Below are positions 25,970 to 33,877 of a DNA stretch of 64,000 nt, piece after piece. Under the pieces are notes generated by a model, which worked only from the letters and a program-made list of their open reading frames with translations, made no database searches and was not told where the DNA came from. Positions within the stretch are counted from its first letter, which is position 1. Each line of letters opens with the position of its first letter. The position numbers and the translations under genes were made by a program. The stretch covers positions 6,680 through 70,679 of the forward strand of contig CAZCGA010000018.1 in NCBI GenBank assembly GCA_964498075.1, read 5' to 3'. The DNA comes from CAZCGA01 sp964498075 (lineage in GTDB: Bacteria; Desulfobacterota; Binatia; HRBIN30).

Positions 25970-25997
25970 CTTCACGCTTCACGCTTCACGCTTCACG
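25970..25997 (+). repeat. Four tandem CTTCACG heptamers
   Basis: Four exact copies of CTTCACG lie between folD and gcvT, ending five bases before the gcvT start. Upstream GTGAAGCG segments at the end of folD are complementary, so a hairpin over the intergenic junction is possible. It may act as a weak attenuator or simply be a replication-slippage array. Confidence 0.6.
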
Positions 25998-26001
25998 ATC
26001 T

Positions 26002-27084
26002 ATGAAACGCACACCGCTCTATGCGGCGCACCAAGCCTTGGGCGCGCGCTTCGTGGACTTTGGCGGCTGGGAGATGCCGGTGCAATACCGCGGCATCATC
26101 GAAGAGCATCGCGCCGTGCGCCAGCGCGCCGGACTCTTCGACGTCAGTCACATGGGTGAGATCGAGCTGCGCGGCCCGCACGCCCTCGCCGCTGCCCAGG
26201 AGCTGACGGTGAACGACGTGACCCGCCTGCACGATGGTCAGGCGCAGTACTCGCTGCTGTGCCTGCCGAGCGGCGGTGTGGTGGACGACATCATGGTCCA
26301 TCGGATCTCCAGCGAGCGCGTCCTGCTCTGCGTCAACGCCGCAAACGCCGACAAGGACCTCGCCTGGATCGTCGAGCACCGCGGCGCGGCGGACGTCGTG
26401 AATCGCAGCGCCGACTTCGCGCAGCTGGCGCTCCAGGGACCGCGCGCGACCGAGATCCTCACGCCGGTGACGGCGCTGCCGCTCGCAGACATCCCGCCGT
26501 TTGCATTTCGCGAGGGGACGGTGGCCGGGCGTGCGGCGCTGGTTGCGCACACTGGTTACACCGGCGAAGACGGGTGGGAGATCTACTGCGGTCCGGATGA
26601 TGCGATCCGCCTGTGGGACGGGTTGCTCGCTGCCGGCGCGCCGTTCGGCATCGCCCCCGCAGGGCTCGGCGCGCGCGACACCCTGCGACTAGAGCGCGCG
26701 CTGCCATTGTATGGCCATGAGCTCACTGAAGAGACGACCCCACTCGAAGCCGGCCTCGGCTGGGTCGTGCGTTTCAACAAGCCGCACTTCATCGGTTGCG
26801 ACGCCCTGCTGCGGCAGCGCGACGCCGGAATCACCCGCCGCCTGGTCGGGGTGGTGTTGAGCGAACCGGGCATCGCGCGCCAAGGATACGCCATCGTACA
26901 CGACGGCAAAATGGTCGGCGCGATCACCAGCGGAACCAGGTCGCCGACGCTTGGCAAGGCGATTGGACTAGGCTATGTGGCGAGCACTTGGAAGGCGGTC
27001 GGCACTCGACTGGGAATCGACATTCGCGGCCGCGTCGTCGCGGCCGAAGTTGTTCCGCTGCCCTTCTACAAGCGGCAGACGTAA
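26002..27084 (+). CDS. gcvT: Aminomethyltransferase, glycine cleavage T protein
   Basis: T protein of 360 residues, transferring the methylene group from aminomethyl-lipoyl-H protein to tetrahydrofolate and releasing ammonia. It begins with RTPLYAAHQALGARFVDFGG, has the folate/aspartate region AGLFDVSHMGEIEL, then GYTGEDGWEIY, and the C-terminal barrel GAITSGTRSPTLGKAIGLGY. First gene of gcvT-gcvH-gcvPA-gcvPB, all on the same strand. No glycine riboswitch fits in the 61-bp gap upstream. Confidence 0.95.
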   Translation: MKRTPLYAAHQALGARFVDFGGWEMPVQYRGIIEEHRAVRQRAGLFDVSHMGEIELRGPHALAAAQELTVNDVTRLHDGQAQYSLLCLPSGGVVDDIMVHRISSERVLLCVNAANADKDLAWIVEHRGAADVVNRSADFAQLALQGPRATEILTPVTALPLADIPPFAFREGTVAGRAALVAHTGYTGEDGWEIYCGPDDAIRLWDGLLAAGAPFGIAPAGLGARDTLRLERALPLYGHELTEETTPLEAGLGWVVRFNKPHFIGCDALLRQRDAGITRRLVGVVLSEPGIARQGYAIVHDGKMVGAITSGTRSPTLGKAIGLGYVASTWKAVGTRLGIDIRGRVVAAEVVPLPFYKRQT

Positions 27085-27093
27085 GGAGGCGTC

Positions 27094-27483
27094 ATGGAAT
27101 TCCCCGAAGACTTGAAATATTCGAAGGAGCACGAGTGGGTCTTGGTCGAAGGTAGCGTCGCCACCGTCGGTATCACGGACTACGCGCAAGATCAGCTGGG
27201 CGACATCGTCTTCGTGGAAATGCCCGCCATCAACGACAAGGTCAGCAAGGAAGACGCATTCGGCGTCGTCGAGTCGGTCAAGGCGGTCTCGGACATCTAC
27301 GCGCCGGTGAGCGGCAAGGTCCTGGAGGTGAACGACGACCTGCCCGAGAATCCCGAGATGGTGAACGAAGACCCGTATGGGGACGGGTGGATGATCAAGA
27401 TCGAGATGAACGACCCGGACGAGCTGCAAGACCTGATGACCGCCGCGGAGTACGAGCAGTACGTCGCGGAAGAGAAGGAATAG
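27094..27483 (+). CDS. gcvH: Glycine cleavage H protein
   Basis: Lipoyl carrier of 129 residues that shuttles the aminomethyl group among P, T and L proteins. The lipoylated lysine is Lys63 in AFGVVESVKAVSDIYAPV. N-terminal KYSKEHEWV and the DELQDLMTAAEYEQY tail are canonical. TAAGGAGG overlaps the gcvT stop and serves as ribosome site. Nine bases separate it from gcvT. Confidence 0.96.
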   Translation: MEFPEDLKYSKEHEWVLVEGSVATVGITDYAQDQLGDIVFVEMPAINDKVSKEDAFGVVESVKAVSDIYAPVSGKVLEVNDDLPENPEMVNEDPYGDGWMIKIEMNDPDELQDLMTAAEYEQYVAEEKE

Positions 27484-27485
27484 CC

Positions 27486-27513
27486 TTCAGCGATCAGCGG
27501 TCAGCTTTCAGCC
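27486..27513 (+). repeat. Imperfect CAGCGATCAGC / CAGCTTTCAGC repeat between gcvH and gcvPA
   Basis: The 97-bp gcvH-gcvPA gap opens with TTCAGCGATCAGCGGTCAGC followed by TTTCAGCC, an imperfect tandem of TCAGC units. The same kind of repeat is common in intergenic DNA of other bacteria. No terminator follows, so the operon probably reads through. Confidence 0.4.
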
Positions 27514-27580
27514 AAGACAGGGTGCTGAAACGCCAGAGCCGGCCGCTTTCCTCTTCTGATTTTTCAGGCACACTCACTCC

Positions 27581-28917
27581 GTGCGCTTTCTGCCCCATAC
27601 TGCGGAGGACATTCGGGCGATGCTGGACGTGGTCGGCGTCACGGCAGTCGCCGATCTGTTCGCGGAGGTTCCGGAAGACCTGCGGGCGCGCGCGACACTG
27701 AACCTCGATCCAGGGCGCTCCGAGCCAGAGGTCCGCGGGCGACTCGAGGAGTTGGCGGTGCGGAACTCCGCGGTCCAGCATCTCTGCTTTCTCGGCGCCG
27801 GCGCGTACCCGCACTTTGTGCCCGCCGTGGTCGACCAGGTGCTGCAACGGGCCGAGTTCTATTCCGCCTACACGCCGTACCAGCCGGAGGTGAGCCAGGG
27901 GACCTTGCAGGCGATCTTCGAGTTTCAATCGCTGGTGTCGATGCTGCTCGGGATGGAGGTCGCCAACGCCAGCATGTACGACGGCGCGTCGGCCACCGCG
28001 GAGGCCGTGCTGATGGCGCTGCGCATCGGGGCGTCGCGGCCGCGCATCATCCTGTCGCGCGCCCTGCACCCGCAGTACCGCGAGGTTGTGCGGGCCTACA
28101 CTGCGGGTGCCGGCAACGTGGAGTTGGTCGAGGCGCCGTTCGGCAGCGACGGGCGCACCGACATCGAGTGGCTGGTGGGCAACGTCAGTGATCAGACGGC
28201 CGCGGTGGTCGTCGGCTATCCCAACTTCTTCGGAGTGATCGAAGACCTCGACCGCGTCGGCGCGCTGGCGCACACGCACGGCAGCTTGCTGGTCACCGCG
28301 ACCACGGAACCGGTGGCGCTCGGTCTGCTCAAGCCGCCCGGCGCGTACGGGGCGGACATCGCCGTCGCCGAGGGGCAGAGCCTGGGCATCCGGTGTCCTA
28401 CGGTGGTCCGGGCGTCGGCCTGTTCTCCACGCGGACCCAGGACGTGCGCACGATGCCCGGACGGCTGGTGGGCGAAACCGTCGACGGTGCGGGCCGGCGC
28501 GGCTACGTCCTCACGCTGGCGACCCGCGAGCAACACATCCGCCGCGAGAAAGCGACGTCGAACATCTGCACGAATCACGGCCTGATGGCCCTGGCGCTCA
28601 CGGTGCACCTGTCGACGCTCGGCAAGGCAGGCTTGCGTGAGCTGGCGGTTGCTAACACCGCAGGCGCGCATCGCGCGGCGTCGCGGCTCACCGCCGCCGG
28701 CAAATGGCGTCTGCAGTTCGATGCGCCGTTCTTCAATGAGTTCGTCGTCCACGGCCGCAACGCCGATGCGGCCTGGCAAGCGGCGCGCGCGCGCGGCGTG
28801 CTCGCCGGCGTCGCGCTGCGACGTTGGTACCCGGAGCTCTCGGACGCGCTGCTCCTCTGCGTGACTGAAATGCACGATGCCGCGGCTCTCGAGCAACTCG
28901 CGGTGGCGCTGAGCTGA
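27581..28917 (+). CDS. gcvPA: Glycine dehydrogenase (decarboxylating) subunit 1, interrupted by a frameshift
   Basis: N-terminal half of the two-subunit P protein (about 446 residues if repaired). The first frame, from GTG 27581, carries RFLPHTAEDIRAML, NASMYDGASATAEA and VGYPNFFGVIED; the second frame resumes with SYGGPGVGLFSTR and runs through REQHIRREKATSNICTNHGL to the stop at 28915-28917. The break is at about 28390-28394, where GGCATCCGGTG lacks one C relative to the expected Gly-Ile-Pro-Val. A one-base assembly or sequencing error is likely because both sides are perfectly conserved; a true inactivation would block the whole glycine cleavage system. Confidence 0.88.
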
Positions 28918-28918
28918 C

Positions 28919-30403
28919 ATGGCACGCGGCACGCAGAAGCAGGCCGGCCTCCTCCTCGACGAGCCGCTGATCTTCGAGCGCAGCCGGCCGGGACGGCGCG
29001 GCTTCGCGCTCCCGGGCGGCAGCGAGGACCCGACCGCGTTCCTACCCGCTGAGCTGTTGCGGGCACCCATCGACGGCTTTCCGGAAGTCAGCGAGCCCGA
29101 GGTGCTGCGCCACTTCATCCGCTTGTCGCAGTGGAATCTGGGTACCGCCACGACCTTTTATCCGCTGGGCTCGTGCACGATGAAGTACAACCCGGTGGCC
29201 AATGAAGCCGTTGCACGGCTGCTCGGCTTCGCGGCGCTGCATCCGCTGGTGCCCGACGACACCGCGCAAGGAGCGTTGCAGCTGATCTGGGAACTGGAGC
29301 GCATGCTGGCGGACATCAGCGGGATGGACGCGATCAGCTTGCAGCCGGCTGCCGGCGCGCAAGGCGAGCTGACCGGGATGAAGATGATCCGCGCCTATCA
29401 CGTCGACCGCGGACGGGCGCGCAGCAAGGTACTCATCCCCGCGAGCGCGCACGGTACGAACCCGGCGAGCGCCGCGCTGTGCGGCTACGGCACGGTGCAA
29501 GTCGAAGGCAATCGCGTCGGCTTGATCGAGGCGGCGGCGGTGCGACGGGCGATGGACGATGACGTGGCCGCGCTGATGATCACCAACCCGAACACGCTCG
29601 GCTTGTTCGAACGCGAGATCGCGCAGGTGGCGGAAGCAGTGCACGCGCGCGGCGCCCTGGTATACCTGGACGGCGCTAACCTCAACGCGCTCATGGGCGT
29701 CGCCAAGCCCGCGCACATGGGCGCCGATGTATTGCAGTTCAACCTGCACAAGACCTTCTCGACGCCGCACGGCGGCGGCGGCCCGGGTGCGGGTCCCGTC
29801 GGCGTCCGCGAGGTACTTGTGCCGTACTTGCCGACGCCGCGCCTGGTGCGCGACGGCGAGCAGCTGCGCTGGAGCGAGGAGTTTCCGCAGTCGATCGGCC
29901 GCGTGCGTTCGTTCTCCGGCAACTTCGGCATGCTGCTCCGGGCGTACGCCTACATCCTCGCCATGGGCGCCGACGGTCTCACCGAGGCGACCCGCATGGC
30001 CGTGCTCAGCGCCAACTATATTCGCCGGCGCTTGGAGGACACCTATCAACTCGCCTATCCGGGGGTCTGCATGCACGAGTGCGTCTTCAGCGACAAGGGG
30101 TTCGAAGCCACCGGCGTGAAGACGCTCGACATCGCCAAGCGGCTGCTCGACTACGGCTTCTACGCGCCGACGATCTACTTCCCGTTGGTGGTGAGCGGCG
30201 CGATCATGATCGAGCCGACGGAGACAGAGAGCAAGGAGACGCTCGATCAGTTCATTGACGCGATGATCGAGATCGCTCGCGAAGCGCGTGAGACGCCCGA
30301 CGTCGTGCGCAACGCGCCGACACATACGCCCGTCGGCCGTCTCGACGAGGCGCGCGCGGCCCGCCGCCCCGTGCTGCGGTGGACGCCGCGGGGGCAGTCC
30401 TGA
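28919..30403 (+). CDS. gcvPB: Glycine dehydrogenase (decarboxylating) subunit 2
   Basis: C-terminal, PLP-binding half of P protein, 494 residues. The PLP lysine is in FNLHKTFSTPHGGGGPG; other marks are FYPLGSCTMKYNP, ISLQPAAGAQGELTG and the closing ETESKETLDQFIDAM. The start lies one base after the gcvPA stop (TGACATG). It forms a heterotetramer with GcvPA to decarboxylate glycine. The lipoamide dehydrogenase (L protein) is not in the window. Confidence 0.95.
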   Translation: MARGTQKQAGLLLDEPLIFERSRPGRRGFALPGGSEDPTAFLPAELLRAPIDGFPEVSEPEVLRHFIRLSQWNLGTATTFYPLGSCTMKYNPVANEAVARLLGFAALHPLVPDDTAQGALQLIWELERMLADISGMDAISLQPAAGAQGELTGMKMIRAYHVDRGRARSKVLIPASAHGTNPASAALCGYGTVQVEGNRVGLIEAAAVRRAMDDDVAALMITNPNTLGLFEREIAQVAEAVHARGALVYLDGANLNALMGVAKPAHMGADVLQFNLHKTFSTPHGGGGPGAGPVGVREVLVPYLPTPRLVRDGEQLRWSEEFPQSIGRVRSFSGNFGMLLRAYAYILAMGADGLTEATRMAVLSANYIRRRLEDTYQLAYPGVCMHECVFSDKGFEATGVKTLDIAKRLLDYGFYAPTIYFPLVVSGAIMIEPTETESKETLDQFIDAMIEIAREARETPDVVRNAPTHTPVGRLDEARAARRPVLRWTPRGQS

Positions 30404-30475
30404 GGTACTAATGTTCAGAATCCTCGCAGCACGCAAACATTTCCAAAGCGATACCATCCGTTCGTCGGTACTGGT

Positions 30476-31393
30476 TTGGCTTCCCTGCGGTTGGGTGAAT
30501 TTGAGTTTGAAGCCGTGGACCTTCCGGGCGATGAGCTTGGAACGGATGACATCGTATGGCGAAGGCTGATAACTGGTTATCCCATATCGCCCAGGTGGGA
30601 GGAGCGAATGAACCAGGTCAACGCCTATGCGCTGTATGAACTGGGAGATTTCCTCGGCCGCTTAGGAACGCGCATCAACCGTGGCGCACACACTCCGGCG
30701 TTGCGGGTTCTTTTCGCGCATGTGGCAAACGCGCTGCGGCACATCGAGGAGAGCTTTGCGCCGTTGCCCTATTCACGCGACTGCCGCCTAGAGGTTGCCC
30801 AAGCAATTGCGCAGCTCAGCGAAAACGGAAAATTGACCGGCGAGATGGATGACCTGACTCGCCACGCTTTAGTGACAAAGCTCCGGCGACTCAGGGATCT
30901 GTTTGAATCCGAGTTGCGCCAGGCTCCGGTGTACTACGTTCCGCAGCGGCTCGGATACGATACGGCCATTCTCTTGGCCAACGCGGAGCGCCTGTTGCCA
31001 GAGACGGCCGCGAAGGCGATGCCTCACGATGCACTACTTGATTTTCAGGAAGCAGGGCGTTGTCTTGCATTTGGCCGATGGACTGCCGTGGCCTTCCACG
31101 TTTTGCGCGCTGCCGAAACGGTGCTGGTTGAGCTAATCCGCCGACTAGGTGGCACGATTCCCGACGAAGAAAGCCGCAACTGGTCCACGCTGACGCGGGC
31201 GCTTAGCGCAACAGGGAAAGCCAAGAAGCGCATGAGGGGTCGGTTAGATCGGCTGAAGGATTTCGAGCGCAACGAGTTGATGCACGCCGGCAGGTTCCTG
31301 GATGAAGCGGAATGTTCCGACGTGTTCGACTACGCCAAGAACGCCATGGTGCCGATGTTGATGCACCTGGCGGAGTTAGCCGAGGCCGACTGA
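30476..31393 (+). CDS. HEPN-type protein, putative RNase effector
   Basis: An uncharacterised helical protein of about 305 residues. The C-terminal part resembles a HEPN domain: a helix GRWTAVAFHVLRAAETVLVEL and then FERNELMHAG, giving the RX4H motif Arg265-His270 with Asn after Arg, the hallmark of HEPN ribonucleases. The N-terminal 190 residues are unknown. The first start codon in frame is TTG 30476; no good ribosome site is seen, so the start may be wrong or the 5' end eroded. The codon and base composition are less GC-rich than the gcv genes before it. It is followed by a membrane-protein gene, suggesting a two-gene unit. Confidence 0.6.
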   Translation: MASLRLGEFEFEAVDLPGDELGTDDIVWRRLITGYPISPRWEERMNQVNAYALYELGDFLGRLGTRINRGAHTPALRVLFAHVANALRHIEESFAPLPYSRDCRLEVAQAIAQLSENGKLTGEMDDLTRHALVTKLRRLRDLFESELRQAPVYYVPQRLGYDTAILLANAERLLPETAAKAMPHDALLDFQEAGRCLAFGRWTAVAFHVLRAAETVLVELIRRLGGTIPDEESRNWSTLTRALSATGKAKKRMRGRLDRLKDFERNELMHAGRFLDEAECSDVFDYAKNAMVPMLMHLAELAEAD

Positions 31394-31453
31394 GGTGCCG
31401 TCGTTGACCTGTACGAGAGGACGGTGGCACCATGGCCGCCAGAGGTTGGCGCC

Positions 31454-32068
31454 ATGGAACGACGGTCTATATTTCGGCTCGCATATGCCGATACCGAGCT
31501 TCGAAACCTCAAAAAATTCACCGTTAGTGTTGGTGTGGGAATCTTGACGCGCATGTTCAACATCGCGCTAACTGGCAGCGTAACGCTGAACGACGTTGCG
31601 GTGATCGGGGCCTCAGCAGTCTTGGCGTATGGGTTTATCACCATTGCGGAATTCGGCTGGCATCTTCTGCGGCACAGCATAATTCAGTGCGAGCGCCCTC
31701 GCGTCGCGGATGAGATGCGACAGGAGATTGCGCGAGCTGCGCAACGACCGCGATATGTGATTACAACTCCAGGGGAACTGACCTACCACCAATCCCGAGT
31801 TGCGTCCGCGTTCGGTGACGTGTTTCGGTGTTGGCAGCAGTTGAAGGACACCAGTTGGCCAGAATTAATCCATTTTTGGGAAGAGCAGGTGGCAGCCCAC
31901 CAAACCGATGATCCTAATGCGCGCCGCTTTCAGCGCACATTTCCTGAGGACGTATTGGTTGAGGCAGACCTACAGCCAATCAAGGCGCAATTCATCGCCG
32001 ATGTCGGTAAACTCAGGGAGGCGGCCCATGCATTGTCTGATCTGTTGCCGACGATTGATCTTACCTAA
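31454..32068 (+). CDS. Two-TM membrane protein paired with the HEPN gene
   Basis: A 204-residue protein of unknown family with two adjacent hydrophobic helices (about residues 24-40 and 48-68, around NDVAVIGASAVLAYGFITIA) and a soluble C-terminal helical domain. AGAGG eight bases before ATG 31454 favours this start over the GTG at 31424. It lies 60 bases after the HEPN gene. Membrane proteins next to HEPN or sensor genes are a common layout in abortive-infection systems; here that role is only inferred from neighbourhood. Confidence 0.58.
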   Translation: MERRSIFRLAYADTELRNLKKFTVSVGVGILTRMFNIALTGSVTLNDVAVIGASAVLAYGFITIAEFGWHLLRHSIIQCERPRVADEMRQEIARAAQRPRYVITTPGELTYHQSRVASAFGDVFRCWQQLKDTSWPELIHFWEEQVAAHQTDDPNARRFQRTFPEDVLVEADLQPIKAQFIADVGKLREAAHALSDLLPTIDLT

Positions 32069-32092
32069 CGTTCCCTTCCCCGAATAAGCACC

Positions 32093-32317
32093 CTACGCTT
32101 GGGTCGCTTCGCGCATTCCAAGCGAACGCAACCACGCCGATACTTCCAAGCCGTCGCGGTGCGCTCGATCAATCAGCTTTTGCTTCTGTTCGGCCGTGAC
32201 ACGGATTCGGATCGAATCCTCTTTGCGTTGGGCCGCCGCCTTGCGTCTCTTCATGCGGCGCTGTTGGAAGGCAGACAGAGCCCCGCCCTGAGGTTGGCGC
32301 CTTTCGGGCGGAGCCAC
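32093..32317 (-). CDS. Ribbon-helix-helix protein (MobC/antitoxin-like)
   Basis: A basic protein of up to 74 residues; an internal ATG at 32254 would give 53. The core SIRIRVTAEQKQKLIDRAHR followed by DGLEVSAWLRSLGMREA fits a ribbon-helix-helix DNA-binding domain like those of plasmid mobilisation accessory proteins and small antitoxins. The preceding segment MKRRKAAAQRK is strongly basic. It points away from the HEPN/membrane pair. Likely a DNA-binding regulator or a relic of a mobile element. Confidence 0.62.
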   Translation of the reverse strand: MAPPERRQPQGGALSAFQQRRMKRRKAAAQRKEDSIRIRVTAEQKQKLIDRAHRDGLEVSAWLRSLGMREATQA

Positions 32318-32484
32318 AACCCCACGCGATTTGCATCACGTTTGGTCGCTGACAATTCCAAGCGTAGCACGTCCGTGGGCAAACGGGAGAGGCCCATGAA
32401 CGTATTGCCCTTTGAGAAGCAGTGCCGAGTCATTGCCGCCATTGCGTGACCCAGATACTGGATTACTGCCGGGTCGGCGTCCGT

Positions 32485-33186
32485 TTACCTTGCGGGTGAT
32501 TCGGGGCGGGAAGCTACGCTAGGAGAAAACAGTTGACGAATTTGCGCATCGCGCATCGCGTTCTTTTCGTGAATGCGCTGGAGGTCCGATCGCGGCAGTT
32601 CAACAAATTGGCCGTCGGGAGTAACCTTGACCAATTGTGCGGGCGCACCAACCCTTGGATCTTCCAGTGCCGTTTCCGCTATCGCGTATTCGACCAATTC
32701 CTCTACCTCTGAAGGACTCATCTCTGGGTGATAGTACCGGTGGAGGAGATAAGCGGCGTACCACGACACTCCTACGACGGCGTACGGTCTAGGCGAGAGG
32801 AACGGCACAAAGGCACGCTCACTAGGCAGGGCGTAAACTGCCGGGTCGCCATCTTTCCCGTATCCAGCCAGGACGAAGGTGATGGTCACAGCGGACCATT
32901 GCTCGCGAGGAATATCGTCAAAGAAATCCCGCCACCGCGCTCTGCATAGAGTAGAAAGATAGCGAGTTGCATCGTCGATGTTCGCGAACGGACCGCTATC
33001 GTCCAATTGCGCTTCACGCAGAATCGTAAGCGCCAATTCGCCCAAGCCCACGACTCCGACGCAACATCGACCGAGACGAAAGCACTTCGTTGCGTCATCC
33101 GTGATGCTAGTGCCGTCTGTGGTCACCCTGCTGTCCGTCGCAACCACTATTGCCCCTGGCGTCTTCACAGCAACGAGCGTTGTCAT
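32485..33186 (-). CDS. Stand-alone proteasome-like Ntn hydrolase
   Basis: A 233-residue protein starting Met-Thr-Thr-Leu-Val-Ala-Val. Counting from the Thr exposed after Met removal, Thr1, Asp17 (VVATDSR) and Lys33 (DDATK) fall exactly at the catalytic positions of 20S proteasome beta subunits and HslV. The C-terminal half fits the fold: YAVVGVSWYAAYLLHRYYHP then MSPSEVEELVEYAIAE and DPRVGAPAQLVKV. The ATG at 33186 is chosen because it places the Thr correctly; the frame is open 32 codons further. No alpha subunit or AAA unfoldase is nearby, unlike actinobacterial Prc or HslUV loci. Closest in concept to Anbu or similar bacterial homologues. Confidence 0.72.
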   Translation of the reverse strand: MTTLVAVKTPGAIVVATDSRVTTDGTSITDDATKCFRLGRCCVGVVGLGELALTILREAQLDDSGPFANIDDATRYLSTLCRARWRDFFDDIPREQWSAVTITFVLAGYGKDGDPAVYALPSERAFVPFLSPRPYAVVGVSWYAAYLLHRYYHPEMSPSEVEELVEYAIAETALEDPRVGAPAQLVKVTPDGQFVELPRSDLQRIHEKNAMRDAQIRQLFSPSVASRPESPAR

Positions 33187-33335
33187 CACAGGGCGAGTCT
33201 GTGCGTGTGGCTCAAATGCCAACGCGGGCTTGCAAGGGGGCGGCGACGCGCGTGCCGGCGGCGATCGAAAGCTCAGTGCCATACGTCATTGGCGCCAACC
33301 TCACGCGTGATGGTGCCAGAACCGATGCCGTGGCG

Positions 33336-33641
33336 TCAATCAGCGGAGGCAGGCGTAGACGCTGGTTGTGCGGGCGGATAGATGTGCTCAGCGGGAACGC
33401 ATATCTCCTCACCTTCAGCCACATCCAACGCCGCATCGGTTTGTGCCTTGGTGTGCTTCTTACGCGCATCGTGCAAGTCTCGCTGCCGTTCGGCCTCGCA
33501 CTCTCTCGCGGTATCGAATGCTTTCAATCGAATCCATTGCGCGACAGGTGCGTTGCTGTCCGGATAGGGGAGGTCGGGTCGATGAGGTGGCATCAGTAAC
33601 AGCCATCCACCGAGAAGCCAGAGCGCGTTGCGGGTGTTCAC
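33336..33641 (-). CDS. Small exported or membrane-anchored protein, unknown
   Basis: A 101-residue protein from a GTG start with one short hydrophobic N-terminal stretch (ALWLLGGWLLLMPP), then a soluble segment with a Cys in DTARECEAERQRDLHDARKK and another in GEEICVPAEHIYPP, a possible disulfide pair. Pattern of small envelope proteins whose body has the form 'FDTxxECExxRxxxL ... CV'. Located upstream of the proteasome-like gene on the same strand with a 149-bp gap. Confidence 0.5.
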   Translation of the reverse strand: MNTRNALWLLGGWLLLMPPHRPDLPYPDSNAPVAQWIRLKAFDTARECEAERQRDLHDARKKHTKAQTDAALDVAEGEEICVPAEHIYPPAQPASTPASAD

Positions 33642-33710
33642 GGACGGGACGTTATCTCAATCAAGGAAGAAAGCGAACGGCAGGCGTCAGTGGGTGAATT
33701 CACCCAGCAC

Positions 33711-33821
33711 CCGTTCGTCCCGAGTAGCGCCTTCTTCTGGCGCGTATCGAGGGACGTGGTCGGTGCTGCCGCGCACCCCTCGATACGGAGCCAAAAGAGG
33801 GCTCCTACTCGGGGCGAACGG
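33711..33821. repeat. Paired REP-like palindromes (CTCGATACG/CGAGTAG family), copy 2
   Basis: Unit 33711-33756 runs CCGTTCGTCCCGAGTAG, a GCGCC/GGCGC stem, CGTATCGAGGGACG. Unit 33776-33821 is inverted: CCCCTCGATACG, a GGAGCC/GGCTCC stem, TACTCGGGGCGAACGG. Both correspond to the pair at 6367-6492 in reverse order, with different inner stem bases but preserved pairing. It occupies the gap between the small exported protein and the TonB-like gene. Confidence 0.75.
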
Positions 33822-33877
33822 ATTTGCTGCTCGCCATTGGGTTGCGGGCGCCAACCCGCGCTGAGAGAGGGAACCGC

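Noticed and set aside
25941..26001. Glycine riboswitch upstream of gcvT
   Set aside because: Only 61 bp separate folD and gcvT and they contain a heptamer array; there is no room for an aptamer.
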